A stretch of 7,886 bases of DNA from Hyphomonas sp. (lineage in GTDB: Bacteria; Pseudomonadota; Alphaproteobacteria; Caulobacterales; Hyphomonadaceae). A model generated the notes under the pieces. The model saw only the letters and a list, made by a program, of their open reading frames with translations. It ran no database searches and was not told the origin of the DNA. The position numbers and the translations under genes were made by a program. This document shows positions 1-5,977 of the stretch, in pieces. Position 1 is the first letter of the stretch, and each line of letters starts with the position of its first letter. The stretch spans positions 1 through 7,886 of the forward strand of contig JARFRJ010000123.1 in assembly GCA_029287305.1 (NCBI GenBank). The letters are read 5' to 3'.

Positions 1-65
1 ACTTTATCCTGTCCTGCGCCCACCTTATAGGATTTTTGAAGTCTGGAATGTTTTAGCTCGGACAT
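1..65 (-). CDS. Possible 5' end of an unidentified ORF running off the left edge
   Basis: On the minus strand an ATG at 65-63 opens a frame that stays open to the window edge (21 codons), beginning MSELKHSRLQKSYKVG. I do not recognise the protein. It is not the start of HisF, which normally begins with a hydrophobic strand followed by a PCLDV-like motif. There is no clear Shine-Dalgarno sequence; the upstream bases read CTAGGGC. It would lie 34 bases after the hisA stop on the same strand, so it could be the next gene of that transcript. A plus-strand frame (2-79, ending TAG) is also open here, so coding is unproven on either strand. Confidence 0.2.
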   Translation of the reverse strand, partial: MSELKHSRLQKSYKVGAGQDK

Positions 66-66
66 G

Positions 67-96
67 CCCTAGGCCGTAGGGTCTATTTATTTTTTA
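67..96 (+). terminator. Weak terminator-like hairpin plus T-rich tail
   Basis: CCCTA (67-71) can pair with TAGGG (77-81) around a 5-base loop, and the plus strand continues into TCTATTTATTTTTTA. The geometry suits a plus-strand transcript entering from the left, not the minus-strand hisA transcript, which would meet the T-rich tract as A's before the hairpin. The stem is only 5 bp (6 with a G-T pair), so this is weak. Confidence 0.25.
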
Positions 97-99
97 CCC

Positions 100-843
100 C
101 TAAAGTGCCTCTGTGGCCGCGAGCAAGGCCTGGTCTGGGTCAATATCCCCATCATAGAGGGCCCGGCCCAAAATTGCGCCAGCAATGGGATGCGTCCTGG
201 ATATTCGGCGTAATTGACGGATATCTTCAACCGATTTAACCCCACCGGAAGCAATCACTGGGATCGAGACCGCGCCAGCAAGTGCCTGTGTAAAGGCAAG
301 ATTTACCCCGGTTTTGAGCCCATCGCGATCAATATCGGTCACAATCAGGGAGGCGACCCCGCACCCTTCAAAAGCCTTGGCAAGCTCTATGGCGGGCATA
401 TTGGTGGTCTCTGCCCAGCCTTGCACCGCGACCTTACCGCCTTTGGCATCAATGCCAACAATGATTTGGCCGGGGAAATCCCGGGCGGCGGTTTTGACAA
501 GGTCGGGGTCTTTCAGCGCCGCCGTGCCCAGTATTACGCGTGATAGACCCGCGTCCAACCAGAACTCAATATCCGCCCGGCTGCGTATGCCACCGCCGAG
601 CTGGACCGGTACAGTGCTTGCCGCTAGAATCGCTTTCACCGCTTGGGCATTGACCGCATTGCCAGCAAAAGCGCCGTTTAGATCAACCACATGCAAATGA
701 TCAAAGCCCATAGCGCCAAAACGGCGGGCTTGATCAGCCGGGTCCGAATTGAAGGCGGCGGCCTTGTCCATTTTGCCTTGGATTAGACGCACGCAGACGC
801 CGTCTTTCAGATCAATAGCCGGATAAAGATGAAACTTGCTCAT
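100..843 (-). CDS. hisA: HisA, phosphoribosylformimino-5-aminoimidazole carboxamide ribotide isomerase (EC 5.3.1.16)
   Basis: HisA is a cytoplasmic TIM-barrel enzyme that isomerises ProFAR to PRFAR, the fourth step of histidine synthesis and the step before HisF/HisH. The 247-residue length is normal for the family. Visible hallmarks are the first-strand PAIDLKDG with the catalytic base at Asp11, LGGGIR (82-87), the second catalytic Asp132 in [15 protein letters not shown] (169-175) after strand 6, and the two phosphate-binding segments ASGGV (198-202) and GRALY (226-230). The ATG overlaps the hisH stop by 4 bases (ATGA), and there is no separate strong ribosome site, so translation is probably coupled to hisH. 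No hisF start follows in the 99 bases downstream, which is unlike the common alphaproteobacterial order hisB-hisH-hisA-hisF. Identification is secure. Confidence 0.97.
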   Translation of the reverse strand: MSKFHLYPAIDLKDGVCVRLIQGKMDKAAAFNSDPADQARRFGAMGFDHLHVVDLNGAFAGNAVNAQAVKAILAASTVPVQLGGGIRSRADIEFWLDAGLSRVILGTAALKDPDLVKTAARDFPGQIIVGIDAKGGKVAVQGWAETTNMPAIELAKAFEGCGVASLIVTDIDRDGLKTGVNLAFTQALAGAVSIPVIASGGVKSVEDIRQLRRISRTHPIAGAILGRALYDGDIDPDQALLAATEAL

Positions 844-1481
844 AGCGTCCAGTCAATAAAATTGGCGAGAAATCTAAGGCCAGCTCTCTGGCTTTTCTCA
901 GGGTGAAATTGCGTGCCGCATATATTATCCTTGCCAATAAGGGTTGTGATTAGGCCGCCATAGTCTGTTTCTGCAAGAATACAGGCCGGATTGGCCGCCT
1001 GAAAGGCATAGGAATGGACAAAATAGACATGCGGATCAGGTCCAAGACCGGCCATAAGCGGGTGCGGGCGTGTCGGTGTGATCGTATTCCAGCCCATGTG
1101 CGGGATGGGCAAACCGCCTTTTGGGGTGATCGGGCCAACCTCTCCGGCGATCCAGCCCAGCCCGGGCGTGTTGCCATCTTCCCATCCTGTATCGGCGAGC
1201 AGTTGCATACCAACACAAATTCCAAGGAAAGGTTTGGCATGGGTGTGTACAGCCATACCCAGCGCCTCTACCAAACCGTCCCGCGATTTCAGCGCGGCTG
1301 CACAATCGGCAAAATGGCCAACGCCAGGCAATACAATCCTGTCGGCCTTGTACACTCTGTCTGGATCATGTGTCAGGGTAATTGTGCACGCCTTGCCCGC
1401 CATATCGGCGGCTTTATGCAAAGCGCGGGCGGCGGAATGTATATTTCCCGAGCCATAATCAATCAGGGCGATGTCTTCCAT
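840..1481 (-). CDS. hisH: HisH, imidazole glycerol phosphate synthase glutaminase subunit
   Basis: HisH is a class I glutamine amidotransferase that hydrolyses glutamine and channels ammonia to HisF, together forming imidazole glycerol phosphate synthase. The 213-residue protein begins with [13 protein letters not shown], typical of HisH. It carries the PGVGHF oxyanion segment (52-57), the nucleophile elbow [11 protein letters not shown] with Cys89, and the C-terminal FHPEKSQ containing His193 and Glu195 of the triad. The PHMGWN motif (127-132) is also diagnostic. The start has only a poor ribosome site (ACAGAGCCC just before ATG) and sits 13 bases beyond a 6-bp hairpin (1495-1514). Its stop overlaps the hisA start by 4 bases. 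The partner hisF is not in this window, nor is hisB, which often precedes hisH. Identification is secure. Confidence 0.97.
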   Translation of the reverse strand: MEDIALIDYGSGNIHSAARALHKAADMAGKACTITLTHDPDRVYKADRIVLPGVGHFADCAAALKSRDGLVEALGMAVHTHAKPFLGICVGMQLLADTGWEDGNTPGLGWIAGEVGPITPKGGLPIPHMGWNTITPTRPHPLMAGLGPDPHVYFVHSYAFQAANPACILAETDYGGLITTLIGKDNICGTQFHPEKSQRAGLRFLANFIDWTL

Positions 1482-1494
1482 GGGCTCTGTTTAG

Positions 1495-1514
1495 GCCGAG
1501 TTTCAAATCTCGGC
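1495..1514 (-). promoter_or_regulatory. Hairpin in the hisH 5' leader
   Basis: GCCGAG (1495-1500) pairs perfectly with CTCGGC (1509-1514) around an 8-base loop. It ends 13 bases before the hisH ATG, so it could affect translation start on the short leader. There is no histidine-rich leader peptide on this strand, so it is not a classical his attenuator. Read on the plus strand, the hairpin is followed by a TTTTT run about 8 bases later, which is too far for a standard terminator. Its function is unproven. The 1482-1622 divergent intergenic region shows no convincing promoter boxes for either gene. Confidence 0.35.
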
Positions 1515-1622
1515 AATCATGCTTTTTCAATCCCTGTCACAGAGTGTCATATAGACAAGTAGGGCGCGGCATGATCAAAGACAAAAAGCAGACAGTCTAC
1601 GCATAATTATGGGAGCATAGAG

Positions 1623-2609
1623 ATGAGCAAAGGCCTGATTACGATATTCGGGGGCTCCGGCTTTATTGGCCGTTATGCAGCCCGTGAGTGTGTTAAAGCC
1701 GGGTATCGCGTGAGGATTGCCTGCCGCAGGCCCGGGCTGGCCGGCGATGTACGTCTGGCTGGCGCGCCCGGCTGGGTGGATATTGTGCAAGCCAATATTC
1801 GCGACACCGATTCGGTGCAACGGGCTTTGCAAGGCGCTGATGCCGTCGTCAATCTTGTTGGCATACTCAATGAGAGTGGCAAGCAGAGCTTTCAGACGGT
1901 TCAGGCTGAGGGCGCGGCAAATATCGCCAAAGCTGTGCACGAGGCCGGAATTGAACGGTTTATCCATGTCTCTGCGATTGGGGCCGATGCAAGCTCTGCC
2001 TCTGCGTATGGCCGAACCAAGGGCGAAGCAGAAGCGGCCATACGGGCGATTATGCCGGAGGCCGTGATTTTGCGTCCGTCCATTGTGTTTGGACCGGAAG
2101 ATGAGTTTTTCAATCGCTTTGCCACACTGGCACGGGTCAGCCCTGCTCTGCCTGCCATTGGCGGGGGGCATACCAAGCTGCAACCGATTTACGCCGGAGA
2201 TGTTGCCAAAGCGATTGCCGCCGCGATTGAGACAGAGACGGCCAAAGGCCAGACCTATGAACTGGGTGGACCAAATATTTATACGTTTAATGAGATATAT
2301 GATTATATTTTGAAAACGGTTTGCCGCAAACGCTTCAAAGTGCCCTTGCCTTTTGGTGTCGCCAAATTGATCGGCGTCTTATTGAAAACAAGTTTTCGGT
2401 TTATCCCGCCGCTTGTTTGGCTGTTCGGCCCCCCGCCAATTACCGATGATCAGGTTGAAATGCTCAAAGCCGACAATATTGTCGATCCTGAAAGCCTCAG
2501 CCTAGCGGATTTGGGTCTGCACCAGCCAATAAGTGTTGAAAGCATTGTGCCTGGCTATTTATGGCGTCACCGTCCGCAGGGCGAGTTTACCCAAACAGGT
2601 GATATTTGA
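1623..2609 (+). CDS. Complex I NDUFA9 subunit family protein / NAD(P)-binding epimerase-like SDR
   Basis: This 328-residue protein is an atypical extended short-chain dehydrogenase resembling the mitochondrial complex I accessory subunit NDUFA9 and its alphaproteobacterial relatives. An N-terminal Rossmann fold has the nucleotide-binding motif FGGSGFIGR (9-17), then VVNLVGILNE (75-84) and HVSAIGAD (115-122). YGRTK (129-133) fits the SDR YxxxK pattern, and LRPSIVFGPEDEFFNRF (150-166) is highly characteristic of the NDUFA9 group. A hydrophobic C-terminal part (about 239-272) ends in PPLVWLFGPPPIT and may contact the membrane. The ATG is supported by GGGAG seven bases upstream. It is divergent from hisH. 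In bacteria the family's exact role (quinone or complex I related, or a lipid/sugar epimerase-like reaction) is not settled, so I give only the family. A ubiquinone-biosynthesis type SDR is the main alternative. Confidence 0.88.
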   Translation: MSKGLITIFGGSGFIGRYAARECVKAGYRVRIACRRPGLAGDVRLAGAPGWVDIVQANIRDTDSVQRALQGADAVVNLVGILNESGKQSFQTVQAEGAANIAKAVHEAGIERFIHVSAIGADASSASAYGRTKGEAEAAIRAIMPEAVILRPSIVFGPEDEFFNRFATLARVSPALPAIGGGHTKLQPIYAGDVAKAIAAAIETETAKGQTYELGGPNIYTFNEIYDYILKTVCRKRFKVPLPFGVAKLIGVLLKTSFRFIPPLVWLFGPPPITDDQVEMLKADNIVDPESLSLADLGLHQPISVESIVPGYLWRHRPQGEFTQTGDI

Positions 2610-2632
2610 TCGCGTGATCCAGAAAGGCCCCC

Positions 2633-2686
2633 ATGGCTGTTTCTATTTCTACGTCTATGCCTGTTTCCTATATGTCAGGGCTTTGA
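2633..2686 (+). CDS. Possible 17-residue leader peptide upstream of selO
   Basis: An ATG five bases after AAAGG (2623-2627) opens an 18-codon frame including its TGA stop. The peptide reads MAVSISTSMPVSYMSGL and is rich in serine (5) and methionine (3, counting the start). Its last codons form the left arm of the 2677-2697 hairpin, and the stop falls at the edge of the loop. That layout resembles leader peptides in attenuated operons, but a chance ORF of this length is quite likely. No known leader peptide is recognised. Confidence 0.25.
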   Translation: MAVSISTSMPVSYMSGL

Positions 2687-2710
2687 GATAAAGCCCTCAT
2701 AAAGCTTTAT
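2677..2710 (+). promoter_or_regulatory. Two mutually exclusive hairpins in the selO leader
   Basis: AGGGCTTT (2677-2684) pairs perfectly with AAAGCCCT (2690-2697) around GAGAT, an 8-bp stem. The overlapping ATAAAGC (2688-2694) can instead pair with GCTTTAT (2704-2710), a 7-bp stem ending directly at the AAAAGG ribosome site of selO (2711-2716). Bases 2699-2710 are also a perfect 12-bp palindrome. The first hairpin could simply be the 3' end of the preceding gene's message, but no T-run follows it, so it is not a standard rho-independent terminator. Confidence 0.45.
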
Positions 2711-2725
2711 AAAAGGTCTGCGCCC

Positions 2726-4141
2726 GTGACTGAATTTGTCCCGCCCATTCTGGAAATCTCTGACGCTTTTGCCGACCCGGTTCAGCCTGCCGAGTTTCCC
2801 AAAACGATTTTGCGATATCGCAATCAGGCCGCGGCTGAAAAGGTCGGCCTAGCCGACCTGTCTGAGCCTGACTGGATAAAATTTTTCGGGCAATTGGTTT
2901 CGCTTCCAGATAATTTACACACGCCTTTGGCCTTACGCTATCATGGCCATCAATTCGGGGTGTATAATCCGGATTTAGGTGATGGGCGCGGATTTTTGTT
3001 CGCGCAATTTCGGGCCTTAGACGGTAAGCTGGTCGAGCTTGGTACAAAGGGGAGTGGACAAACACCTTGGTCACGCCAAGGCGATGGGCGACTTACCCTA
3101 AAAGGCGGTGTGCGGGAAATTCTCGCCTCGCTCTATTTGCGGGCCTTGGGCGTAAAGACATCCAGCGCGTTCTCCCTGATTGAGACGGGCGAGGCCCTGA
3201 CGCGCAGCGATGAGCCAAGCCCGGCGCGATCTTGTGTCCTTGTGCGCTTGTCGGAAACCCATATCCGTTTTGGCAGCTTTCAACGCGTCATGGCGATGGA
3301 TGAGAGGGAAAATCTCGCCCGCCTGATTACCCATAGTGTAACCCATTATCATCGCGAAGCCAGAGACCCGGATATGACCCGTCAAAGCGCGGCGCTTTTG
3401 GAATGTATTGCCCGTGAGACCGGCAAAATGATCGGCCAGTGGATGGCCTCTGGCTTTGTGCACGGGGTGATGAATACAGATAATTTCAATATTACTGGCG
3501 AGACGTTTGATTTTGGTCCCTATCGTTTTTTACCCCAAAGTGATCCGAATTTCGTCGCGGCCTATTTTGATCAGCAGGGCCTGTATCGGTTTGGTCGTCA
3601 ACCCGTTCAGGGGCTATGGGCCTTGCAGCAATTGGCGGCGGCCTTGTCGCCTTTGGCAGACGCCTCTGATCTGGCGGAGGCTCTCAACGTTTATGAGCCC
3701 GCCTATCAGGCAAGTTTTGCTGCCCATAGCTGTGCTCTGCTGGGGCTTGAGAGCACTCATCTGGACGAGGATCTGGAATTTTGCGGCCTTTTTTATGCCT
3801 GGTTGACCAAAAGCCAAGCGGTCTGGCCGCAAGTCTTTTTTGACTGGTTTGGCGGCCCTGCCAGCGAAAGACGTGCCGATCAAAGCCCCCTGAAAAATCT
3901 CTATAATGCCGCCGAGTTCGCGCCCGTGCGTCAGGCTCTCCTCGCCCGCACGCCCGATCGCCCGGAACGTCTTGGCGCAGAATATTTTCAAGCTGGGTCT
4001 CCGACGCGCCTGCTGATTGATGATATTGAAGCGCTTTGGCAGCCGATTGCTGAGGCGGATGATTGGTCCAGCTTCGAGGCGAAACTCAAAGAGATTGAGG
4101 CCTTGCGCTGCGCCATGGATTGGCCCGGTGCGCCGCTCTGA
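2726..4141 (+). CDS. selO: Protein adenylyltransferase SelO (YdiU/UPF0061 family), short alphaproteobacterial form
   Basis: SelO is a pseudokinase-fold enzyme that binds ATP in a flipped orientation and AMPylates protein Ser/Thr/Tyr hydroxyls; known targets in other species include redox proteins. This 471-residue copy shows RYHGHQFGVYNPDLGDGRG (71-89), the nucleotide loop LGTKGSGQTPWSRQGDGRL (105-123), and the active-site pair HGVMNTDN (246-253) with Asp252 and FDFGPYRF (261-268) with Asp262, the expected catalytic and Mg-binding positions. The C-terminal third (about 380-471) lacks the NPxxVLRNYLAQ-type tail of E. coli YdiU and ends in WPGAPL, as in the shorter sphingomonad-like clade. I infer that clade from memory of the family. 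The start is GTG, with AAAAGG nine bases upstream. A 21-bp repeat begins at its last codons. Bacterial SelO normally has no selenocysteine. Confidence 0.94.
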   Translation: MTEFVPPILEISDAFADPVQPAEFPKTILRYRNQAAAEKVGLADLSEPDWIKFFGQLVSLPDNLHTPLALRYHGHQFGVYNPDLGDGRGFLFAQFRALDGKLVELGTKGSGQTPWSRQGDGRLTLKGGVREILASLYLRALGVKTSSAFSLIETGEALTRSDEPSPARSCVLVRLSETHIRFGSFQRVMAMDERENLARLITHSVTHYHREARDPDMTRQSAALLECIARETGKMIGQWMASGFVHGVMNTDNFNITGETFDFGPYRFLPQSDPNFVAAYFDQQGLYRFGRQPVQGLWALQQLAAALSPLADASDLAEALNVYEPAYQASFAAHSCALLGLESTHLDEDLEFCGLFYAWLTKSQAVWPQVFFDWFGGPASERRADQSPLKNLYNAAEFAPVRQALLARTPDRPERLGAEYFQAGSPTRLLIDDIEALWQPIAEADDWSSFEAKLKEIEALRCAMDWPGAPL

Positions 4142-4205
4142 CACAAAAGTGCGCCCCTCTTGCATAAAAGTGCACCGGTTTTACATAGAAGTGCACCGCT
4201 TTTAC
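4122..4205 (+). repeat. Tandem 21-bp repeat, three copies plus a degenerate copy in the selO 3' end
   Basis: Copies lie at 4143-4163, 4164-4184 and 4185-4205. The last two differ at 2 of 21 positions, and the first differs from either at 6. The preceding 21 bases (4122-4142), which encode the SelO C-terminus and stop, match copy 1 at 11 of the 12 central positions (GTGCGCCgCTCT). The period equals seven codons. In the selO frame the region after TGA reads HKSAPLL, HKSAPVL, HRSAPLL, HQQK and then TGA at 4217-4219. In the frame of the next gene it reads as a second set of heptads. GTGCAC occurs in copies 2 and 3. The array fills most of the 91-base gap before the ArsC-like gene. Confidence 0.85.
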
Positions 4206-4232
4206 ATCAACAAAAATGAAGGAAAACAGGGT

Positions 4233-4571
4233 ATGGCAGACCTCACCCTTTATGGGCTTAAAAATTGCGATAGCTGCCGCAAAGCGATGAAAGCGCTGCA
4301 GGCGAACGGGCATCGTGTCAGCTTTTTTGATATCCGGAAAGAGGCAAATTTGGCCGAAAAACTGCCTCTGTGGCTGGAAAAATCCGGTTCGGATGTGCTG
4401 ATTAACCGGCGCTCGACAAGCTGGCGGCAATTGGATGAGACGGCTCGCCAAATGCCGCCCCTAGACCTGCTTTGTGAACATCCGACCCTAATCAAACGCC
4501 CTGTGATTGAAGCTGAAGATACGCTTTATATCGGCTGGACAAAGGCGATTGAAGCTAAACTCATCACCTAG
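4233..4571 (+). CDS. ArsC family reductase (Spx/YffB-like thioredoxin-fold protein)
   Basis: This 112-residue protein belongs to the ArsC/Spx/YffB family of small thioredoxin-like proteins, cytoplasmic and probably thiol-active. It opens with LTLYGLKNCDSCRKAMKAL, the family's first strand and active-site turn, with a CxxC pair at Cys12 and Cys15. Further family features are FFDIRKE (31-37), INRRSTSWRQL (47-57) and the C-terminal HPTLIKRPVI (83-92), including the cis-proline-like RP. True arsenate reductase usually has a single N-terminal Cys with other conserved residues, and no other ars gene is nearby, so arsenic detoxification is not implied. I chose the ATG at 4233 because GAAGGA lies nine bases upstream and the domain begins at once. 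The same frame is open further upstream through the 21-bp repeat and into selO, but that part is not domain sequence. Confidence 0.9.
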   Translation: MADLTLYGLKNCDSCRKAMKALQANGHRVSFFDIRKEANLAEKLPLWLEKSGSDVLINRRSTSWRQLDETARQMPPLDLLCEHPTLIKRPVIEAEDTLYIGWTKAIEAKLIT

Positions 4572-4651
4572 AGCGTGTCCGCACAGAGCGCTGGCTTCAT
4601 CCGAGTGAATATGCCATGCTGTGTTATCAAGCGATTATTAAAGGCGAAAAT

Positions 4652-5077
4652 ATGAAACAGATAATCTATATCGGATTAGGCGCGGCGATGATCTGGATGG
4701 TCTCGGCATGTGTAGGCATGGCGGTTGGTGCAACAGTTGGCGCGGCAACATCCGTGGCGGGTAGCGGGGTCAAGCTTATCGGTAAAACGGCGGTTGCTGG
4801 CGTAAAACTTGGCGCACGCGGCGCGGGGGCTGTCTTAACGTCAAACCCGAAAGTCCCCAAAAGCGCCTTGAAACTCAAAGCGAGTGAAGCGATCGGGCCT
4901 GATCTGCGCACGCTTGAGATATCTGAAATATATGAGGAAGAAGATTTTACCTTTTATACAATTACGACAGGAACAGACGAGGTTTACTATTGTGTGGTCG
5001 CTTCAGAAGGGAAGGGCAAATCGCTCTATGTCTCCGAGGCGCGCTGTGAACCGGCAACAGGTTCACAAACCTATTAG
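4652..5077 (+). CDS. Small glycine-zipper lipoprotein, function unknown
   Basis: This 141-residue protein is not recognised. Residues 1-20 form a lipoprotein signal peptide: MKQ, a hydrophobic core, then the lipobox VSAC with Cys20 as the predicted lipidated residue. Residues 21-62 are an alanine/glycine/valine-rich stretch with repeated small-residue spacing (VGxxVGAATSVAGSG, VAGVKLGARGAGAV), like glycine-zipper membrane segments of outer-membrane lipoproteins. The C-terminal half (about 70-141) looks like a small periplasmic beta-rich domain containing YEEEDFTFYTI and two cysteines (Cys114, Cys132) that could form a disulfide. I prefer the ATG at 4652 over the in-frame ATG at 4616 because it has AAGG seven bases upstream and gives a proper lipobox. 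It faces hicB tail to tail across 114 bases. Confidence 0.7.
   Translation: MKQIIYIGLGAAMIWMVSACVGMAVGATVGAATSVAGSGVKLIGKTAVAGVKLGARGAGAVLTSNPKVPKSALKLKASEAIGPDLRTLEISEIYEEEDFTFYTITTGTDEVYYCVVASEGKGKSLYVSEARCEPATGSQTY
5045..5067 (+). other. 8-bp hairpin within the end of the lipoprotein gene
   Basis: TGTGAACC (5045-5052) pairs perfectly with GGTTCACA (5060-5067) around GGCAACA, ending about 8 bases before the TAG stop. No T-run follows, so it is at best a stabilising 3' structure or a rho-dependent end. I see no better terminator between this gene and hicB. Confidence 0.35.
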
Positions 5078-5191
5078 AGCCGTTCCGGTCAAGACTGAAC
5101 CCTTTGGGCCGCCCGCACGCTAGCTCTGAAACACAAGACATCTGATATCGCCAATATAAGCGTCTTGGCAAAAATGGGCAAGGGAGGGAGC

Positions 5192-5596
5192 TCAGGCCCG
5201 CTCTATCTCTTTGCGGGCAGCATTGGAAAGAAAGGCGCTGCGTGTCATTTTCAAAGACTTGGCTTGATGGTCAATCGCTTCAAGTAGCCCTACATCTACA
5301 GAGATATTGACGCGGCGCGGCGATCCCCTATCCAGAATAAGCGGGATATGGACGATATGGCCGACCGCGCATTCTTCTGCCCATTCGGGGTCTTTGAATA
5401 TCTCGTCCGAGGTGCGGGGCGCAGGGATGGCCTCGCCATCGGCCCGCATGCCTTCTACATGAAAGGCCAAGGCCTCCCGCGCGGCATCGACCGCAGCGTC
5501 TACCGTATTATCTTGGGCGATACAGCCCGGAAAATCCGGAAAGCTGACGCCATAACCTGGCGCATTATCGGTCTGAATAAGTGCAATATATCGCAT
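5192..5596 (-). CDS. hicB: HicB family antitoxin with C-terminal ribbon-helix-helix DNA-binding domain
   Basis: HicB neutralises the HicA RNase and represses the operon. The 134-residue protein has the N-terminal HicB-like partial RNase H fold: MRYIALIQ, then GYGVSFPDFPGCIAQDNTVDAAVDAAREAL (14-43). The C-terminal part (about 94-131) reads PRRVNISVDVGLLEAIDHQAKSLKMTRSAFLSNAARKEI, a ribbon-helix-helix domain of the CopG/Arc type. The beta strand RVNISVD would read DNA and the TRSAF turn is typical. A strong ribosome site (AAAAGGAGG, 8 bases before ATG) supports high synthesis relative to the toxin. It follows hicA by 24 bases on the same strand and its product should bind the two palindromes upstream of hicA. 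The order toxin-antitoxin is normal for hicAB. The module looks complete and intact. Confidence 0.95.
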   Translation of the reverse strand: MRYIALIQTDNAPGYGVSFPDFPGCIAQDNTVDAAVDAAREALAFHVEGMRADGEAIPAPRTSDEIFKDPEWAEECAVGHIVHIPLILDRGSPRRVNISVDVGLLEAIDHQAKSLKMTRSAFLSNAARKEIERA

Positions 5597-5620
5597 GATT
5601 TGTGCCTCCTTTTAATGCTC

Positions 5621-5809
5621 TTAAAGCCATCCGACCTGTCTGTAGATCGATTTTACGGTCAAGCGTTTCAGATCTTTCTTGGGATGCGGGATGGTTACCC
5701 GGCCCTTTCTGACAGGGTGCTTAAACTGGTGGTGAGAGCCCCTAATAGCGACAAGCTCCCAGCCATCATCTTGAAGCATTTTGATCAATTTACGGCTATT
5801 AGTCTCCAT
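5621..5809 (-). CDS. hicA: HicA family toxin, mRNA interferase
   Basis: HicA is a small double-stranded-RNA-binding-fold endoribonuclease that cleaves mRNA and stops translation when not bound by HicB. This 62-residue protein has the full family pattern. NSRKLIKMLQDDGWELV forms the first helix and strand, then RGSHHQFKHP (23-32) contains the catalytic histidine of the GSH motif (His26). VTIPHPKKDL (38-47) and VKSIYRQVGW (52-61) complete the fold. The length is typical (about 60 residues) and no frameshift or missing catalytic residue is seen, so the toxin should be active. The ATG has AAGGA six bases upstream. It is the first gene of the two-gene operon, with a promoter whose -10 box overlaps the proximal operator. 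Confidence 0.95.
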   Translation of the reverse strand: METNSRKLIKMLQDDGWELVAIRGSHHQFKHPVRKGRVTIPHPKKDLKRLTVKSIYRQVGWL

Positions 5810-5822
5810 GCTACATCCTTAT

Positions 5823-5842
5823 TGTGTGTATTTATATACACA
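5823..5842 (-). promoter_or_regulatory. hicAB operator O1 (proximal palindrome)
   Basis: The plus-strand sequence TGTGTGTATTTATATACACA contains an 18-bp near-palindrome (5825-5842, half-site TGTGTATwT, one mismatched pair). An identical 20-bp copy lies 44 bases away. The position over the -10 box and upstream of an RHH-type HicB makes it the likely repressor site. That role is inferred from related hicAB loci. Confidence 0.75.
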
Positions 5843-5861
5843 GTAAGGGGATGTAAATCAA
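5833..5861 (-). promoter_or_regulatory. Predicted sigma70-type promoter of hicAB
   Basis: On the minus strand TTGATT (5861-5856) is followed after exactly 17 bases by TATATA (5838-5833), about 24 bases before the hicA ATG. The -10 box lies inside the proximal palindromic operator, and the distal operator starts 5 bases upstream of the -35 box. HicB bound there would block RNA polymerase, consistent with autorepression. Confidence 0.65.
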
Positions 5862-5866
5862 GTGAA

Positions 5867-5886
5867 TGTGTGTATTTATATACACA
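5867..5886 (-). promoter_or_regulatory. hicAB operator O2 (distal palindrome)
   Basis: This is an exact second copy of the 20-bp O1 sequence in the same orientation. The start-to-start distance is 44 bases, about four helical turns, so two HicB assemblies could bind the same face of the DNA on either side of the -35 box. Confidence 0.75.
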
Positions 5887-5936
5887 TTATAGTCAGATCG
5901 CTCCGGACACCCTTAAAGGGGTTTTGACTTTCCCTC

Positions 5937-5977
5937 CAATGGTGGAAAAGGTCGAAACCTTAGGCCAACCTCCATTG
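5937..5977. repeat. REP-like nested hairpin, possible dispersed palindromic element
   Basis: CAATGG (5937-5942) pairs with CCATTG (5972-5977). After a T-T mismatch, GG (5944-5945) pairs with CC (5969-5970), and an inner AAGG (5948-5951) pairs with CCTT (5958-5961) around TCGAAA. The shape and the preceding TTTCCCTCC recall intergenic palindromic repeats of alphaproteobacteria. Only one copy lies in this window, so repetition is untested. Confidence 0.35.

Noticed and set aside
1571..1606. 11-residue ORF (MIKDKKQTVYA) before the NDUFA9-like gene
   Set aside because: It has no ribosome site, no hairpin partner and no amino-acid bias suggesting a leader peptide.
1575..2183. 202-residue minus-strand ORF opposite the NDUFA9-like gene
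   Set aside because: The plus-strand protein has clear SDR motifs and a ribosome site; the antisense frame has no recognisable domain and is a shadow.
2677..2697. Rho-independent terminator of the NDUFA9-like gene
   Set aside because: The stem is good but the plus strand continues CATAAAGC with no T-run, and the minus-strand side also lacks one; kept as a regulatory hairpin instead.
4139..4219. SelO TGA as a selenocysteine codon, since eukaryotic SelO carries Sec near its C-terminus
   Set aside because: The following sequence is a tandem repeat without an evident bacterial SECIS hairpin, bacterial SelO generally lacks Sec, and the TGA is explained as an ordinary stop or a nonsense change.
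4017..4232. Long N-terminal extension of the ArsC-like protein
   Set aside because: The frame is open by chance through the end of selO and the 21-bp repeat; the ribosome site and the domain boundary both support the ATG at 4233.
4616..4651. Upstream ATG start for the lipoprotein (MLCYQ...)
   Set aside because: It would place 12 residues before the signal peptide and lacks a ribosome site, whereas the ATG at 4652 has AAGG and gives a standard lipobox at residue 20.
5823..5886. Minimal CRISPR array (two 20-bp repeats with a 24-base spacer)
   Set aside because: The repeats are short, AT-rich palindromes that overlap the hicAB promoter, there are only two, and no cas gene is present; operators explain them better.
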